Below are positions 1-11,279 of a stretch of DNA of 64,000 nt, piece by piece (the stretch's first letter is position 1; every line of letters starts with the position of its first letter). Below the pieces are notes generated by a model. That model searched no databases and had not been told where the DNA came from. It saw only the letters and a list, made by a program, of their open reading frames with translations. The DNA comes from Deuterostichococcus epilithicus. Its lineage: Eukaryota > Chlorophyta > Trebouxiophyceae > Prasiolales > Stichococcaceae. The stretch covers positions 4,526,001 to 4,590,000 of the forward strand of contig JAVTLE010000014.1 in NCBI GenBank assembly GCA_033439295.1, written 5' to 3'. The translations under genes and the position numbers were made by a program.

Positions 1-2188
1 TGCCTGCATTCTTCCTCCACCCAGCCAGACCGGCTCTGCCTGTGCCAGCGCCGCTGCACATTGCGACTGACGAAATTGGATCCATCGAATGCTTGTGTCG
101 TATTGTCAATCCATGCTGCCTCATTACTTCCCGGATCCTTCGATCCCGCAGCCTGATGCCACCGTGCGCAACAGTTTGTTCTGATGATTTTGTGTGGTGC
201 GTGCAGCGATAATAGGTAAGTCAAATCATTCGCTCCGGCTTGCACCATTGCTTGCTTTTGTAAATTACCATTGCAACACGTGTATAGCCCAGTCCATAAG
301 GGCCATGACGACTTGACGTGATCCTTGTCTTCCTCCAGGATTGTTCACGGCCTTTGATGAACTCCTGAAGTGAGGCAAAATCGGTTCTGTTTCACCTGTG
401 TGCATCCGAAATATTGCGCTGAACTCAGCTTCAATAGAAATTGCTGATCATGACAGTTCTGACCGTTGCACGCAGCCTCGTCTCCATCTGTACATTGTTC
501 ACCTTTTATATGATTGCGGTAAGTGTCTTCGCTTTCTGTGCCTGCACCGCTATGAGGGAGGAGCGTTTCTTACTAGTCCTGCTACCATGTCGCCAGCAGT
601 AGCACAGTTACAGGCTGGAGGCTGCACACACGATATTACAATTCAGATCATGATCTGCCCAACTTGCAGAATGGCATCATCTTCCGCCACTACTACAAGC
701 CCGGCTACAACAAACCCTGGCTCGCGCTATTCATGCTGGTTTATCTGACCGGCACCTCCCTGGGTGTGCCTTGTACTCCCTGTCTCACATACTATTTCTC
801 ATTCGTGTGTTGTGCGGGCTCAGCCGGCTAGGGACGCCACACGACCGCATGGCATGTCTGGAAGGGCTGAACCAGCATTGAATGCACCGGCAAAGGCGTG
901 GCGCCCTGACATTTTGAGACCATGAGCTCACATGTCCTCATGGCATTCCCTTTTCTGCACGACCACGATGCCATTCGTCATGCAGGCCTGGCCGTCTACT
1001 ACCAGCTGTCCACTGGCTGGGTCGGGCTCCTGGTGCCCGGCGCACTGTGGCTAGTTGGCACCTTCGCCATCATGTTCGTGCCTCAGGTGTGCTGCAGCGG
1101 TCGCACTCGCAAGGTGGTGGTTGTCACGTTTACATTAGGGGCACTCACTTCCTAGAGCATCTGGATGCTGGAGGTATCTGGCTGCGTCCGCTGTGCACCC
1201 AACGAAGAGTTTACATGGCAAGCAAATCCTGATACTTCTTGTGCATATTTGCAGGTGTACAAGCCTGTGCGGTTCAGCGTGCCGCTGATGCCCTGGATCC
1301 CCTCCGGCAGTATCATTCTCAATGTGAGAGAATACCACTTTTTCCTGTTGTGAATCCATCATTCCCGGCTGATCAACAGTGCATTGCCATTGGTGTCTGC
1401 CTTCGGGCATTGCGCTTCATGGCAGCCGCGCCGCCCCTGTAGCCAGCAAGCAGCGACTAGTTTCGGTAGCAGACCGCGAATCCCGGCTTCATTGTGAATC
1501 AATGCGCAGGTTTTCCTCCTCAGCACCATCGCTCAGCCGACAGACCAGGGCGGCCCGGGTTCTAAGCCCTACAAGCAGTGGGGGTACGTCACGCCTGCCG
1601 GCCTCTGATTGCTGCAAATTCTCGCACCGTCTGCAGCGAAGTATATGCGTTGGCCGATTGAACCGGCATTTCACAGCCCACAGGTGTGTGGCATGGCAGC
1701 GCGCCCCTGCCAGTTCACCTCCCGCGTGCTTGCAGGGTGTTTATGGCTGTCTGCGTGGTGGTGTACTTCCTCTACAGCCTGCCCAACATCGTGCTGCAGA
1801 ACCGCCTGGCCACGTGCGCCCCTCCGCCCCTTGTTTGAGGACTTATGTTGTGATGCCGTCATGTGCATGGGACGCCAGCGTGGGACCGCACCCCTGATGC
1901 CTGCGCCCATAGCCGCCGGATATGTCACCACTGGCAACAGCCAGCAGTGCCCGAATGCAGAAGGGATGGTCGACGGCTGCAAAGCGCCGCACGCGCTGCA
2001 GCCGTCGGCAGGGACACCCGCTGTGTGCTTCCGCTCTGCTGCCTCTTCGACCCTTGAAATGCCATTCTGCGTGCAGCGGCGGCATCGCAGGCGCGGGCGC
2101 GCAGGAGATGGCCACCATGGAGGCTGCGGATTATAAGAACGGCGATGCCAATGGCCACGAGCCCGCTATTGCGCCAGCACACATCTAG
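1..2188 (+). CDS. cationic amino acid transporter (CAT/APC family), 3' part
   Basis: C-terminal part of a multi-membrane-span amino acid permease that would import basic amino acids across a cell membrane. Readable exons are 438-518 (ending TLFTFYMIA), 670-763 (IIFRHYYKPGYNKPWLALF), 986-1086 (two hydrophobic segments ending AIMFVPQ), 1255-1323 (VPLMPWIPSGSIILN) and one near 1736-1790 (MAVCVVVYFLYSLP). A hydrophilic tail stops at 2186-2188. The phrases LVSICTLFTF, VPLMPWIP and the last hydrophobic helix match the final third of plant/animal CAT proteins. Exons between 1323 and 1736 and before 438 are uncertain, and the N-terminal half must lie before the window or be unrecognised here. The family is fairly sure; substrate is inferred from the family only. 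Confidence 0.62.
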
Positions 2189-3260
2189 GCGCTGGGCGAG
2201 CGCTGCTGCTGCCAATGCGCTGGCCGGTGTCTGGGCCTCATCCAGCGGGCAGCTGGCAACTCAGACGGCATCGCGACTCAGCGCGTGGAATTGGGCCGTG
2301 ATGCAGTAGCGCAGCATGGTGCGGAAGGCCCTTCAAGAGTCGTTTAGCTATCAACAGCTTGTGGAATTCGTGTCGCAGCAGCGTCCTTCGGCAATGCCAG
2401 ACTCTGGGCTCTGTGCTGCGCGTGCAATGCTGGCGGGGTGAGCCGCTGGGGGAGCCGCTGGCAATCTGTCAACGGTATAAGAACGCATAACGGCGTGTGG
2501 GGTTGGTACAGATCCCGGCTGAATCTGGAGCGAGGGGGTCCTGGCAAGCTCACGGCTCACCCTGCTATTTGTTTGTTCCGCCGCATGGCGTCTTGCCAAG
2601 GGGGTACGCCATTCGGTTCGAGGTGGCGAAGTATCAAGGATGGTCTCTGCTGGCTCGCGACCTTTGCGCTCGCGCACACAGATGTCAAATTCAGCAGTGT
2701 TACCTGTAAGAAGCGAACCGGCCTGTTTGTCTCTGCTCATTACTGCAACCACCGTCAAAGAGTGAGAATCCGGCGCCGCACCTGCTGTTCCCCCGCCGGC
2801 ATCATCTTCTGTCAAGGCGCTCAGCTGCCTGGATGACAACATGCTTCCGTTGCAATGCAGATGACTACATGTCTCCAGCTGGTCAAAGCACAATGACAAT
2901 GCAATACACTCGCCATCATGCAGGAACAGTATAAGCCAACACACATGCCGCCGACTTGAAACGGCGGCCATGCCTGAACTCTTTGATCAAGCGCGTCGTC
3001 AGGGGAGGACTCATATTCGCGTTTGCAGTCGCAAGTGAGCGCTGAACGAAAGCTTCAGCCGTGTCTCGAGCACCTGCAGTGCCGATCGCACCATTCACCT
3101 GACGGCTTCAGATCCTCTGCAAAGCGCTTGCTGAACCTGGCTTCCTCCGCACCACTAGGCCCAGCCTGCTCATCGTTGTCACATATTCTCGTCTCGGGCT
3201 GCTGCTTCCTTGTACCGGCAAGGCAGCAAGGCAGCACCGCGGGCAATCCTAACAACTCGC
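2189..3260. other. intergenic stretch between CAT and GatB
   Basis: About 1 kb without a convincing exon. The longest open frame on the minus strand (2351-2971) lacks GC3 bias and a family signature. The right end presumably holds the GatB promoter and 5' leader; no TATA box or other named element could be assigned. Confidence 0.4.
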
Positions 3261-6200
3261 ATGAGCTTTGGTGCCTGCATGATGTCGGTCTGGTGGCACA
3301 GCCGAGTGACAATGACAAGCCTGCGACCGTTCTGCCTCACGCCCATCACCGCGGCCAGGCTCAGCCGCACGAGGCCCGCAAGCGACCGTGCGCACAGTAC
3401 CGCACAGTGGGCGTGCGTCTGCACAGGCAGCGACTCGAGCGCTCACAGGCGGCAACGAGCTTGCACATTGGGAAGCAAGGCGCCCAACTGCAGGCAGCGA
3501 TGGGGCCTGAGGGCCTTGGCAGTGCAGGCGGCCACGGTTGTGCCGGAGGCGCCGACATCATCCGTCCCATCTGAAGACGTGAGCTGCAAGCAATCACCGT
3601 CCTGCCTGCACCCATTCTACTTTTGTAGGCGCCACGCGTAATTAGATGCTCTGCAGTGCAACTCATTCAAGCTTCCGTCATCTGATTGCCCTCGTCATCG
3701 GCCAGCCAGCCGTCACAACACACACAAGCTGGCCCGGATGGGTTGTCACAGGTGGAGTACGAGGCGACCATCGGCATAGAGACGCACGTGCAGCTGGCCA
3801 CCGCCACCAAGGCGTTTTGCAACTGCGCCAACCGCTACGGCGCGCCACCCAACTCGCAAGTCTGCCCCATCTGCCTGGCACACCCGGTGAGGAGTTATCG
3901 TCCCTCCTGTCGCTAGCAATGCCCACCTGGAATGCTGGTGTTTTGGCTTGGACACGCTTGTCCATGCCACGTCCAAGCCACGTGAAAGCGATGTTTGCTG
4001 TCTGGCTGCACATTCTGCTCGCCCGCCTCGGCTGTGCATGGCAGAATAGACATGGCAGTCCCTCAGCCACATGGCATGCCTCCAGCACTGCGCTCTTGCA
4101 GGAGGAAGAGCAGCGCAGCTCCGCACTCGTGTCACGCCTGCTGCTGCCGTCATCTCGAGCCTGGCAGAATCACAAGTCCACGAGTCCCCCAGGCTGACGT
4201 TGCGGCCGCCAACCCGCCGCAGGGCACGCTGCCAGTGGTCAACAGCGAGATGGTGCGGCTGGCGGTGACCGCCGGGCTGGCGCTCAACTGCGCCATTGCG
4301 CCGCACTCCAAGTTCGACCGCAAACAGTACTTCTATCCGGACCTGCCAAAGGGCTACCAGATCAGCCAGTACGATGTGCCGATCGCGGCCGACGGTGCGC
4401 CGTCAAACTTGCTCATGCTCGAGGCCGCATGTCCCATGCCCTTGCAAGCGTCATCGCGGTTGGCTCAGCCTTCGTGATGCAAGATCGTTCAGGAGTAGCT
4501 GTCACTCGACTACCGCGGGCCAGGCCTGCCATACCGGCATAAAATCCGCTGATGCAGGCAATGGCCTGCCCACCGTTAGCACCGATAACTGCTGTGGGAC
4601 AGGTCACGGCGCGCTCTGCCGCTCACAATGCATGTTGGCAGAAGTTCATGCGCTCTTGTGTTTCCGCAGGCCACATCGAGGTGAACCTCCCCGACGGCAG
4701 CAGCCAGCGCATCGGCATCACGCGCGCCCATCTCGAGGAGGACGCAGGTGCGACGCCAGTATTGACAGGCACCCAGTTGTTGAAGTTCAGGTGGGAAGCC
4801 TGCTGCCAGCAGGCTGCTCAGGGCGACCATGCAGTCGAGGCAAACAGCCAGTGCATGACCCTTGCCTGCCGCGCCTGCGCGCCGATTAGAGCCTAGAACC
4901 TTAGCAACCTTGCGTTCCGCTCGGCATCCTCCCTGGTGTTCTGCTTGTCATGGTGCGAGAAACCTCTTTCTTCCTCACACAGGGAAGCTGATGCACGAGG
5001 GGAACGACGACCATTCGCTGGCGGACTACAACCGCGCGGGCGTGCCGCTGCTGGAAATCGTCAGCGAGCCGGACATGACCTCGGGTGCAGCGGCCGCCGC
5101 ATATGGCGCCGAGATCCGTCGCGTCGTGCGCTTCCTGGGCATCTCCGACGGCAACATGCAGGTGCGGTATCGATGCCACTCCGAAAGATAGTGACCCTCC
5201 TCTGAGGCAACACGAAAATGCTCCAAGGCTGGTTCAGGACCACAACCCAAAAATGCTGCGTTGACAGCGTGCGGCCGCCAGCTATGTTGTGCGCTGCCTG
5301 TGCAGCTTAACCGACAACATGCAGGTGCACGTTTCAGGCCGGTCAGCAAGGTTTACTGGAAATCAGGACAGCGTGTCGCGGCGGGCTCTGTTGTTTTCAG
5401 TTGTTTGTTTGGGGCCTGTGTGGCCCCAGGCGCCAAAGCCCATTAGGCGACTGCAAACGATGGGCATTGAGGTGAATCGCAGCGACAGAACTTTCCGCTG
5501 ACAATAGCAGCGTCCCAAGAGGCTGGCAGTCAGAGGTTGGGTGCTCATACCAACTGTGTTTCTGCGCCTTCACTGCAGGACGGCTCGATGCGGTGCGATG
5601 TCAATGTGTCGGTGCGGCCGGTGGGGCAGGTGGCGCTCGGCACCAAGGTGGAGGTGAAAAACATGAACAGCTTCTCCGGCATGGCGCGCGCCATTGATTA
5701 CGAGATCGAGCGCCAGGTGGGCTGCCTTTGGGCAGACTAGTGTCCCCGGGCCTTCGGGAGGGTGGGCATTGGCTGGCCGCAATGCTACTGTAAGCTGCAC
5801 CCAAAGCGATGCCCCCTGCCGTTTCATTGATACCCGAGAAGCGCCTCCCGCCGCTGCAGGTGTCGCTCATCCGCAGCGGCAGGGGCGACGACATAAAGCA
5901 GGAGACCCGCGGCTGGGACGAGGGCGCGCAGGCGACGCGGGGGCAGCGCTCCAAGGAGGGTCTGGCCGACTACCGGTACTTCCCAGAGCCTGACCTGCCG
6001 CCGCTCACCATCAGCCAGGAGTACCTCGACAAAGTCAAGGTTAGTTGACTTGTATGGGTCAGGCAATGCTGGGCGCTGGACCCAGGTGCATACGAAGGCC
6101 TTCTTGAGGGTCGCAGCAGCAGGCGGCTTGACACCCAAGCGCCGGCCATTGCCCGTTTCTGACCTCGATCGGAGGGTTTGCTTTCCAGAGCGAAACTGCA

Positions 6201-7760
6201 ATGGACGTCGCCTGCTGCTGCACAGGCGGAGATGCAGGAGCTGCCGAGCCAGAAGCGCGACCGCTTTGCGGCGCTGGGGCTGTCGCCCTACGACGTGCTG
6301 CTGCTGACGGACGATGTGCCGACTGCCGCGTACTTTGACGCGGCGCTGGCGGCGGGGGCGCCTGCCAAGCTGGCGGCCAACTGGATCCTGTCCGACCTGT
6401 CGGCACACTGCAACGTGAGTCGACTCTGCGCTTTCCTGCTGACTGTGACTTGCTCCTTTGTCGGTGAGCAGCAGCAGCAGCCGCGAGGTCTTCTGCAATG
6501 CGCCTGCCGAGCTGGCTGACGACTAGATCCTGTCGCACCTTTTGGCGCACTGTAACAAGGTGTCATATGCGCCTTGGCGTACTGCCTTCCTGAGCCCTTG
6601 CTCTCGTAAAGAGCGACTCCAATCACCCGCCTCCCCTCTTATGGGCGGGAGGGGCCTTACAGATTAGCAGGGCGCAGGCATACTTAATGACTGCGTCACC
6701 TCCTGTGTGCCGACCTGCAGCCCCCTGCAGCGCCCCTTACAACCTTGCAGCAGGTGCAGCTCACATTCGTGGAGCTGCAGCTTGTGCTGGCGACGCTCGC
6801 GGAGCTTGTCAGAAAAGCACAGAATATCTGCGGCATTCTTGTTGTACTGAATCACAGCCCTCTGTTCCACAGGAGGCGAAGATGACTTTCACGGAGCTGC
6901 AGCTGGTGCCGGAGACGCTGGCGGAGATGATCGAACTGATCGAGGGCGGCACCATCAGCGGCAAGATTGGCAAGCAAATCCTGCCCGACCTGCTGGAGGT
7001 GAGCCACCTGGACGGCAGTTGCAGAGCGTCACGATTTGCATGAGCACTGGAGCGCAGTTTGTTTTGAGGCACTTTGCCAGGCTGCGATGGCACTTCGACA
7101 GCCTGCGACGCCAGCAAACCCAGACTGTGCCGCACGCCCTGCCGCCGCTCCGCGCTGCTGCGTTCAACCATGTCACATCTACGTGCTCAAACATGCCTGG
7201 CTTCCAGTTGCTGCAAGCTCGGCGGAAATGAACCCCCGCAAACAGAGTCTGCGTGCCATGCAGGGAAAGGGCGCTGGTGGCGTGAAGGCGCTGGTGGAGG
7301 CCAAGGGCCTGGTTCAGATTTCAGACCCTGCGGCGTTGGTGGCGATTGTCGACGGCGTGCTGGCGGCCAACCCCAAGCAGCTGGAGCAGTACCGCGGCGG
7401 CAAGACCAAGCTGCAGGGCTACTTTGTTGGGTGCGAGCCCCCTTGGCCGCTTTTTGATTACGGGTTTGCTTGTCTGGGTGTGGAGTTCGGCGCGTGTTGG
7501 CAGCGGCAGGGGAAGAAGGTTTTCCTGCACGACGCCCATGCCTGCGGCTTTTCACACATCACTGCAGTCAGGTCGTCCTGTCCTTGAAGGATGAGAAGCT
7601 GCGCAAGCAGGCTTGCGCACGTCCAGCTGTCGGATTGCAGCCACTGAGACGGATCTCTCGTTTCATGCCGCGCAGGCAGGTCATGAAGGAGAGCAAGGGG
7701 CGTGCAAACCCTGCAGAGTTGAACAAACTGCTTATGCAGCGGTTGAACGAGAGCGCCTAG
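3261..7760 (+). CDS. GATB: glutamyl-tRNA(Gln) amidotransferase subunit B, organellar
   Basis: Subunit B of the GatCAB complex, which converts Glu-tRNA(Gln) to Gln-tRNA(Gln) in plastids and mitochondria. Eleven exons fit in phase: 3261-3578, 3752-3886, 4223-4394, 4670-4747, 4983-5161, 5579-5716, 5860-6039, 6226-6414, 6873-6998, 7264-7430, 7676-7760, giving about 588 aa. Exon 2 opens [13 protein letters not shown] and carries the zinc-binding Cys pairs ([18 protein letters not shown]). Later exons give [33 protein letters not shown] and the GatB/YqeY tail ([31 protein letters not shown]). The first exon is rich in Arg, Ser and Ala and looks like a targeting peptide; its start is either ATG 3261 or ATG 3312. 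Intron 8 (6415-6872) holds decayed copies of the exon edges on both sides, and intron 5 one copy. Confidence 0.95.
5309..5330 (+). repeat. donor-side echo of GatB exon 5
   Basis: In intron 5, a copy of the end of exon 5 including the junction (ACAACATGCAGGTGCAC versus real GCAACATGCAGGTGCGG) lies about 164 bp downstream of the real donor at 5161/5162. Confidence 0.5.
6503..6556 (+). repeat. donor-side echo of GatB exon 8
   Basis: A 54-base decayed copy of the last 54 bases of exon 8 (6361-6414), shifted 142 bp into the following intron. The alignment is end to end without a gap, and the copy contains an in-frame stop, so it is not an alternative coding exon. Confidence 0.75.
6754..6810 (+). 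repeat. acceptor-side echo of GatB exon 9
   Basis: A copy of the first part of exon 9 sits 119 bp upstream of the real acceptor, preceded by CAG. It reads [14 protein letters not shown] where the real exon reads [14 protein letters not shown]. Confidence 0.72.
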
Positions 7761-8027
7761 CATGTACAGCATCGGTGTAAGAGAGGTCTCAGCCCTGACA
7801 GACGAGCGAAAATCTGCCGCCCCACTGATGGGCGGGAAATGCGGCACTGCCTGCAAAGCGCAGCACGACGGTGTTGAATTGCTTGTACAGTGCTCTCGGT
7901 CATCAGGCTCAAACAAGCAAGTGATGCCGAAATTGAGCAGACCACGTTCTACTGAGGGAAATCGTGCTTCTCTGTAGTAATCAAAAGCTAGTTGCTGCAG
8001 CCTCTGCTTCCAGCAGCCCCGGCTGCA
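7761..8027. other. GatB 3' flank
   Basis: No coding signal. TGTAAG occurs at about 7776, the chlorophyte-type polyadenylation hexamer core (TGTAA), close behind the GatB stop, and is the likeliest 3' end signal. Confidence 0.35.
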
Positions 8028-8503
8028 TAAAAGGCGCAATTCGGAAAAATTCGTTACAACAATAACAATAATTAAGTGATCGAGCAAAAGCAAGCCGCTT
8101 CGGGCAGCGGAAGTCTAACACAGTGGCATTGAGCAACACACTGTAAGGCGTTGAGCAGCGTATCGACGTTGCACCTCGAGTGATTGAAAGTCAGATCAGC
8201 CAACCGTTATCGGAATCACTCCACGAAAAGTCGATCGCCCGTGCCCTAAGTCTTTTCAAGAACCCAAAGATTGGATTTGCAAGGTTCCTGAAAAGACTTA
8301 GGGCACGGGCGATCGACTTTTCGTGGAGTGATTCCGATAACGGTTGGCTGATCTGACTTTCAATCACTCGAGGTGCAACGTCGATACGCTGCTCAACGCC
8401 TTACAGTGTGTTGCTCAATGCCACTGTGTTAGACTTCCGCTGCCCGAAGCGGCTTGCTTTTGCTCGATCACTTACTTATTGTTGTAGGAACTGCGCTTTT
8501 GTC
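8028..8503. repeat. near-perfect long palindrome (foldback/hairpin element)
   Basis: Inner arms 8055-8264 and 8283-8486 are reverse complements. By eye the innermost 190 or so bases differ at one position, and the left outer arm carries a short insertion (AATAACAATAATT area). The loop is about 18 bases (8265-8282). Weaker pairing extends outwards: AAAAGGCGCAATTC at 8028-8042 against GAACTGCGCTTTT at 8488-8500. There is no open frame of note. Possible identities are a young foldback/MITE-like element or a transcribed long hairpin that feeds small-RNA production. Base composition is lower in GC than the flanking genes. Confidence 0.9.
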
Positions 8504-9127
8504 GTTGCATTACGACACAGGCACGGGTAACATCAATGGCTTACTACATCTCCAAACTCAAAGTAGTCAATGGTACAAGATGACATTTCAAACAAAATAT
8601 GGCCCACAGGACAGTGTGTTCAATGTTCAGTAGCAATACGAGTTCATTGACAGGTTGACCCAGAGTGCAGCTCCCCGGCTGCCCGTTTCCCACATAGCGG
8701 TAGCCATGCTATCAAGCAGCGACCCATCCCGAGATTTTGATGCATTCTCCAGGGTCTTGGGGAGGAAACCATGAGGGTAATCGCAGGCAAGCTGCTCTGC
8801 TTGCTTCCTCCGTCGCCGTTTGTGTCGCCAATAGTGCTTGTGTCCGCAACATTCAAATTTCGTCGCTGCCGCTGCTGCTGTGGAAGGCGCTGCCACAGCA
8901 GCTGCAACAGGAGTGCCCGCAGGTCAGCTTTGTGCCGCAAAGCGTCTGGCGGCAGGCGTGGTGCTCATACTCCTCTGGCGGCGGCAGCCCCTGCAGCAAG
9001 AATCCCGTATGTCAAGGCAGGCTGTATATGTAATTGCTCGCGCCTGTGCTGTGCACAATGCGATCGTCAGGAAGTCAACCCCCGCTGCATGGCTGTGCAT
9101 GTTTCATTTGCCGTTGGTTCAGGCCGG

Positions 9128-9640
9128 TCATCTGACACCAACCGTCCAACAGCGAGACACTGTTACGAGGCAAACTGTTGGCCCACGCTCAGACTGGTGA
9201 GGACCGTTTGCGTTGCCTGCTTCTGCCGCCCCTGACGCCGCCCTTGTGCCGCTCGCGATTGCGCATATTGCACGATTCGCGATCAGACCCACCAGAGCTG
9301 CTGTCCCCGCCCGTCGCCGCCTCTTGCTGCCCCGCCGCTTGCCTTTGCTGGGTCTGCTCCGGCTGCCAGAGTCGCTGCTGTCGTCCTCCCCACCGGCGCT
9401 CCCAGCAGCAGGCCCAGCCATTGCGGTTGTTGCCATCGGCGATGGCCCCACGCCGGCGCCGCTCGGGACTGACGTGTCGCTCGCGGCCAGAGGCGGCGTC
9501 CGCGCGCGCAGCTGCGCGACGAACTGCCCCACTGATTATGACCAGCTACTGGCTGGCTGGACAGGCGTGCGTCGCCGCCAGCGCCGTATGTGCCTCCAGC
9601 ACTGCCGCCGCTGCGTCCGCTGCCGGTGGGCTGCAGCTGG
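9128..9640 (-). CDS. hypothetical basic/acidic low-complexity protein, fragment
   Basis: The minus strand here has an open frame with clear GC3 bias. In order it reads an Ala/Ser/Pro-rich stretch, an acidic Ser patch (GGEDDSSDSGS), a strongly basic patch (SKGKRRGSKRRRR) and a short hydrophobic run. Its first codon in the open frame is GTG at 9532, so a spliced upstream exon is likely; Gly/Ser-rich sequence with similar bias lies in another minus frame up to about 9640. I do not recognise a family. Basic and acidic patches could suggest a nuclear protein, but that is a guess. Exon borders are not established. Confidence 0.3.
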
Positions 9641-9740
9641 GGGTATTCTAGTGTTCTGAGACTGCAGCGCAGCGCCACCTGCCAGGCTGGCATGGGAGGG
9701 CTTGGAAGTGGCGCCATTCGCGCTCACGCTTTCTTACACG

Positions 9741-10727
9741 ACGCCATACATGCAAACATTTTACCTTCCCAGCCTGTTGTTAGCTATTTGCAGCCAAAAG
9801 GAACAAAGATGTGACACCAGTGGCAAACACATCGCTGAAGAAAGTCCACCGCATTTGTTCACATTTGGAGTGGACAAGCAGCCGGCATGCGCTAGCATAC
9901 AGCGAAGTGCTGGTATCAATCGTGCAGCAGACGTGATGACAGAAGAAGTTTGACGGACACCTCTGCGCCCCCCCAAATTTCCCGGGCCGGCGGGCCCCTT
10001 CGTTCCGACACGCAATTGACAAATGCAGTGCAATTGACAAATGCAGTTTGTGGGCCGGCAGGACAGGCAGTCTTCGGCTCGACCTCTGCCCGCCGCACAT
10101 GCTGACACCCGCGGCCCGCGGCCCGCAGCTGCGCACTGCCATGCACGGCAAGAGACCACGACTTGCTTCAGCCAAGTTTGAGAACACCACCTTCGTGCCC
10201 ATCACTGGTGCGCAGGCACCGCCCTTGCACGTCTGTGCCGCAGCCCGCACAGTGTGCCGCTCCCGCCGGCCCCAGCTTCGGCGCAGTCAACCAGCCGTGG
10301 AGGTGCCTGCGCCAGGGCAGCTACCTGTCCCAACGTCTGCAACCCGACACAGAGCTGCGCGTGCTGCCATTATGCCTTCTCAGCATCCCGGCCTGACCAC
10401 GGGGACTCCGGCTTCCCCTGACCAAACGGATGGCCTGCCCTTTGACCGTGGCAGGTCGAATGCACGACGGGGTCACAAGCGCCGGGCACCGCAATAGCGT
10501 GGCTTGATGCTACTGGCCTCAACCCAGCGAGGCTCTGCCCGACAGACTGTGGCATGGTCTTGCGAGGGACTGGGAGACCTGCAATCTCAGCGGAGTGTCA
10601 GACTTGTCTGTCAGCAACTGGGTGTTGGGAATCCTGTCGCTTGATTCACGCCCGACGCCCTTTTAGGCGCAGACGGCGTCAAACTTCAATTCAATTTTCA
10701 ACCTCTGAGACACTTTGAGCAAAGCTG
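9741..10727. other. stretch with no convincing exon
   Basis: About 1 kb ahead of the 74-aa module. Open frames at 10048-10497 and 10163-10396 have mixed codon bias and no recognisable motif. They could be upstream exons of the PARP-like gene, but I could not connect them. Confidence 0.25.
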
Positions 10728-10952
10728 ATGTCCGAGGAGCCATCCTTTGCACAGCAAGCCTGGAGGCTGTACCGTGAAGTTCCCAAGCCAACGCTACAGG
10801 ATCTTTTCGCACTGCGTCCCAAGCCAAAGCCCGAGTCAGCAGTTGACTCGACTGCAGTAACACTCATATTGGCGCGTATCATACACTGCGCGCAAGAGGG
10901 CACCACAGAACATCAGATTCTTCAAGACTGGATTCACGGCCCCGGCATGTGA
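10728..10952 (+). CDS. 74-aa module, copy 1 (intact frame)
   Basis: ATG to stop frame of 74 codons: MSEEPSFAQQAWRLYREV, then a Lys/Pro-rich middle (RPKPKPES) and an end IHGPGM. A second copy lies inverted at 38682-38912, about 80% identical in bases over the whole length and largely conserved in protein, though frameshifted near its start. Similarity stops at the ATG on one side and just after the stop on the other. Codon use is not GC3-biased, unlike all neighbouring exons, which hints at a different origin or a recently dispersed sequence. It could be a small gene, an exon of the downstream PARP-like gene, or part of a dispersed element. No family recognised. Confidence 0.45.
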   Translation: MSEEPSFAQQAWRLYREVPKPTLQDLFALRPKPKPESAVDSTAVTLILARIIHCAQEGTTEHQILQDWIHGPGM

Positions 10953-11279
10953 GGACCACTCCAGATGTGTCATCATATGCCTACAAGCTCGCTGCTGACC
11001 TACACAGGAAGCAGCATGAACAGAGCCACCTGCGAACTCGCAGATGGGACTAATGCACGGTGGAGAAGCCAAAGCAAGACTAAGCGCGCTCGACAACGCA
11101 ATTATGGCGCTGCGGCGAGACCAGAGCTGTGCCGAGACTGGGGCTGCAATGACGTTCACTTACGCCCAGGCATTCGAAATGGCATCTCCGCCTCTGCGAG
11201 CCGTCGCCGATGGTGCAAGATGTGCTTCGGCGCCCCGTGGAACAAAAAGAAATTGAACAAAACAACCAAACAAACAATC

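Noticed and set aside
2610-2630. GGTTCGAGG resembling a tRNA B box (also near 25350 and 59116)
   Set aside because: No A box, acceptor stem or anticodon arm at suitable distance in any of the three places.
2351-2971. 206-codon open frame on the minus strand
   Set aside because: Starts at a non-ATG codon, lacks GC3 bias, no recognisable motif.
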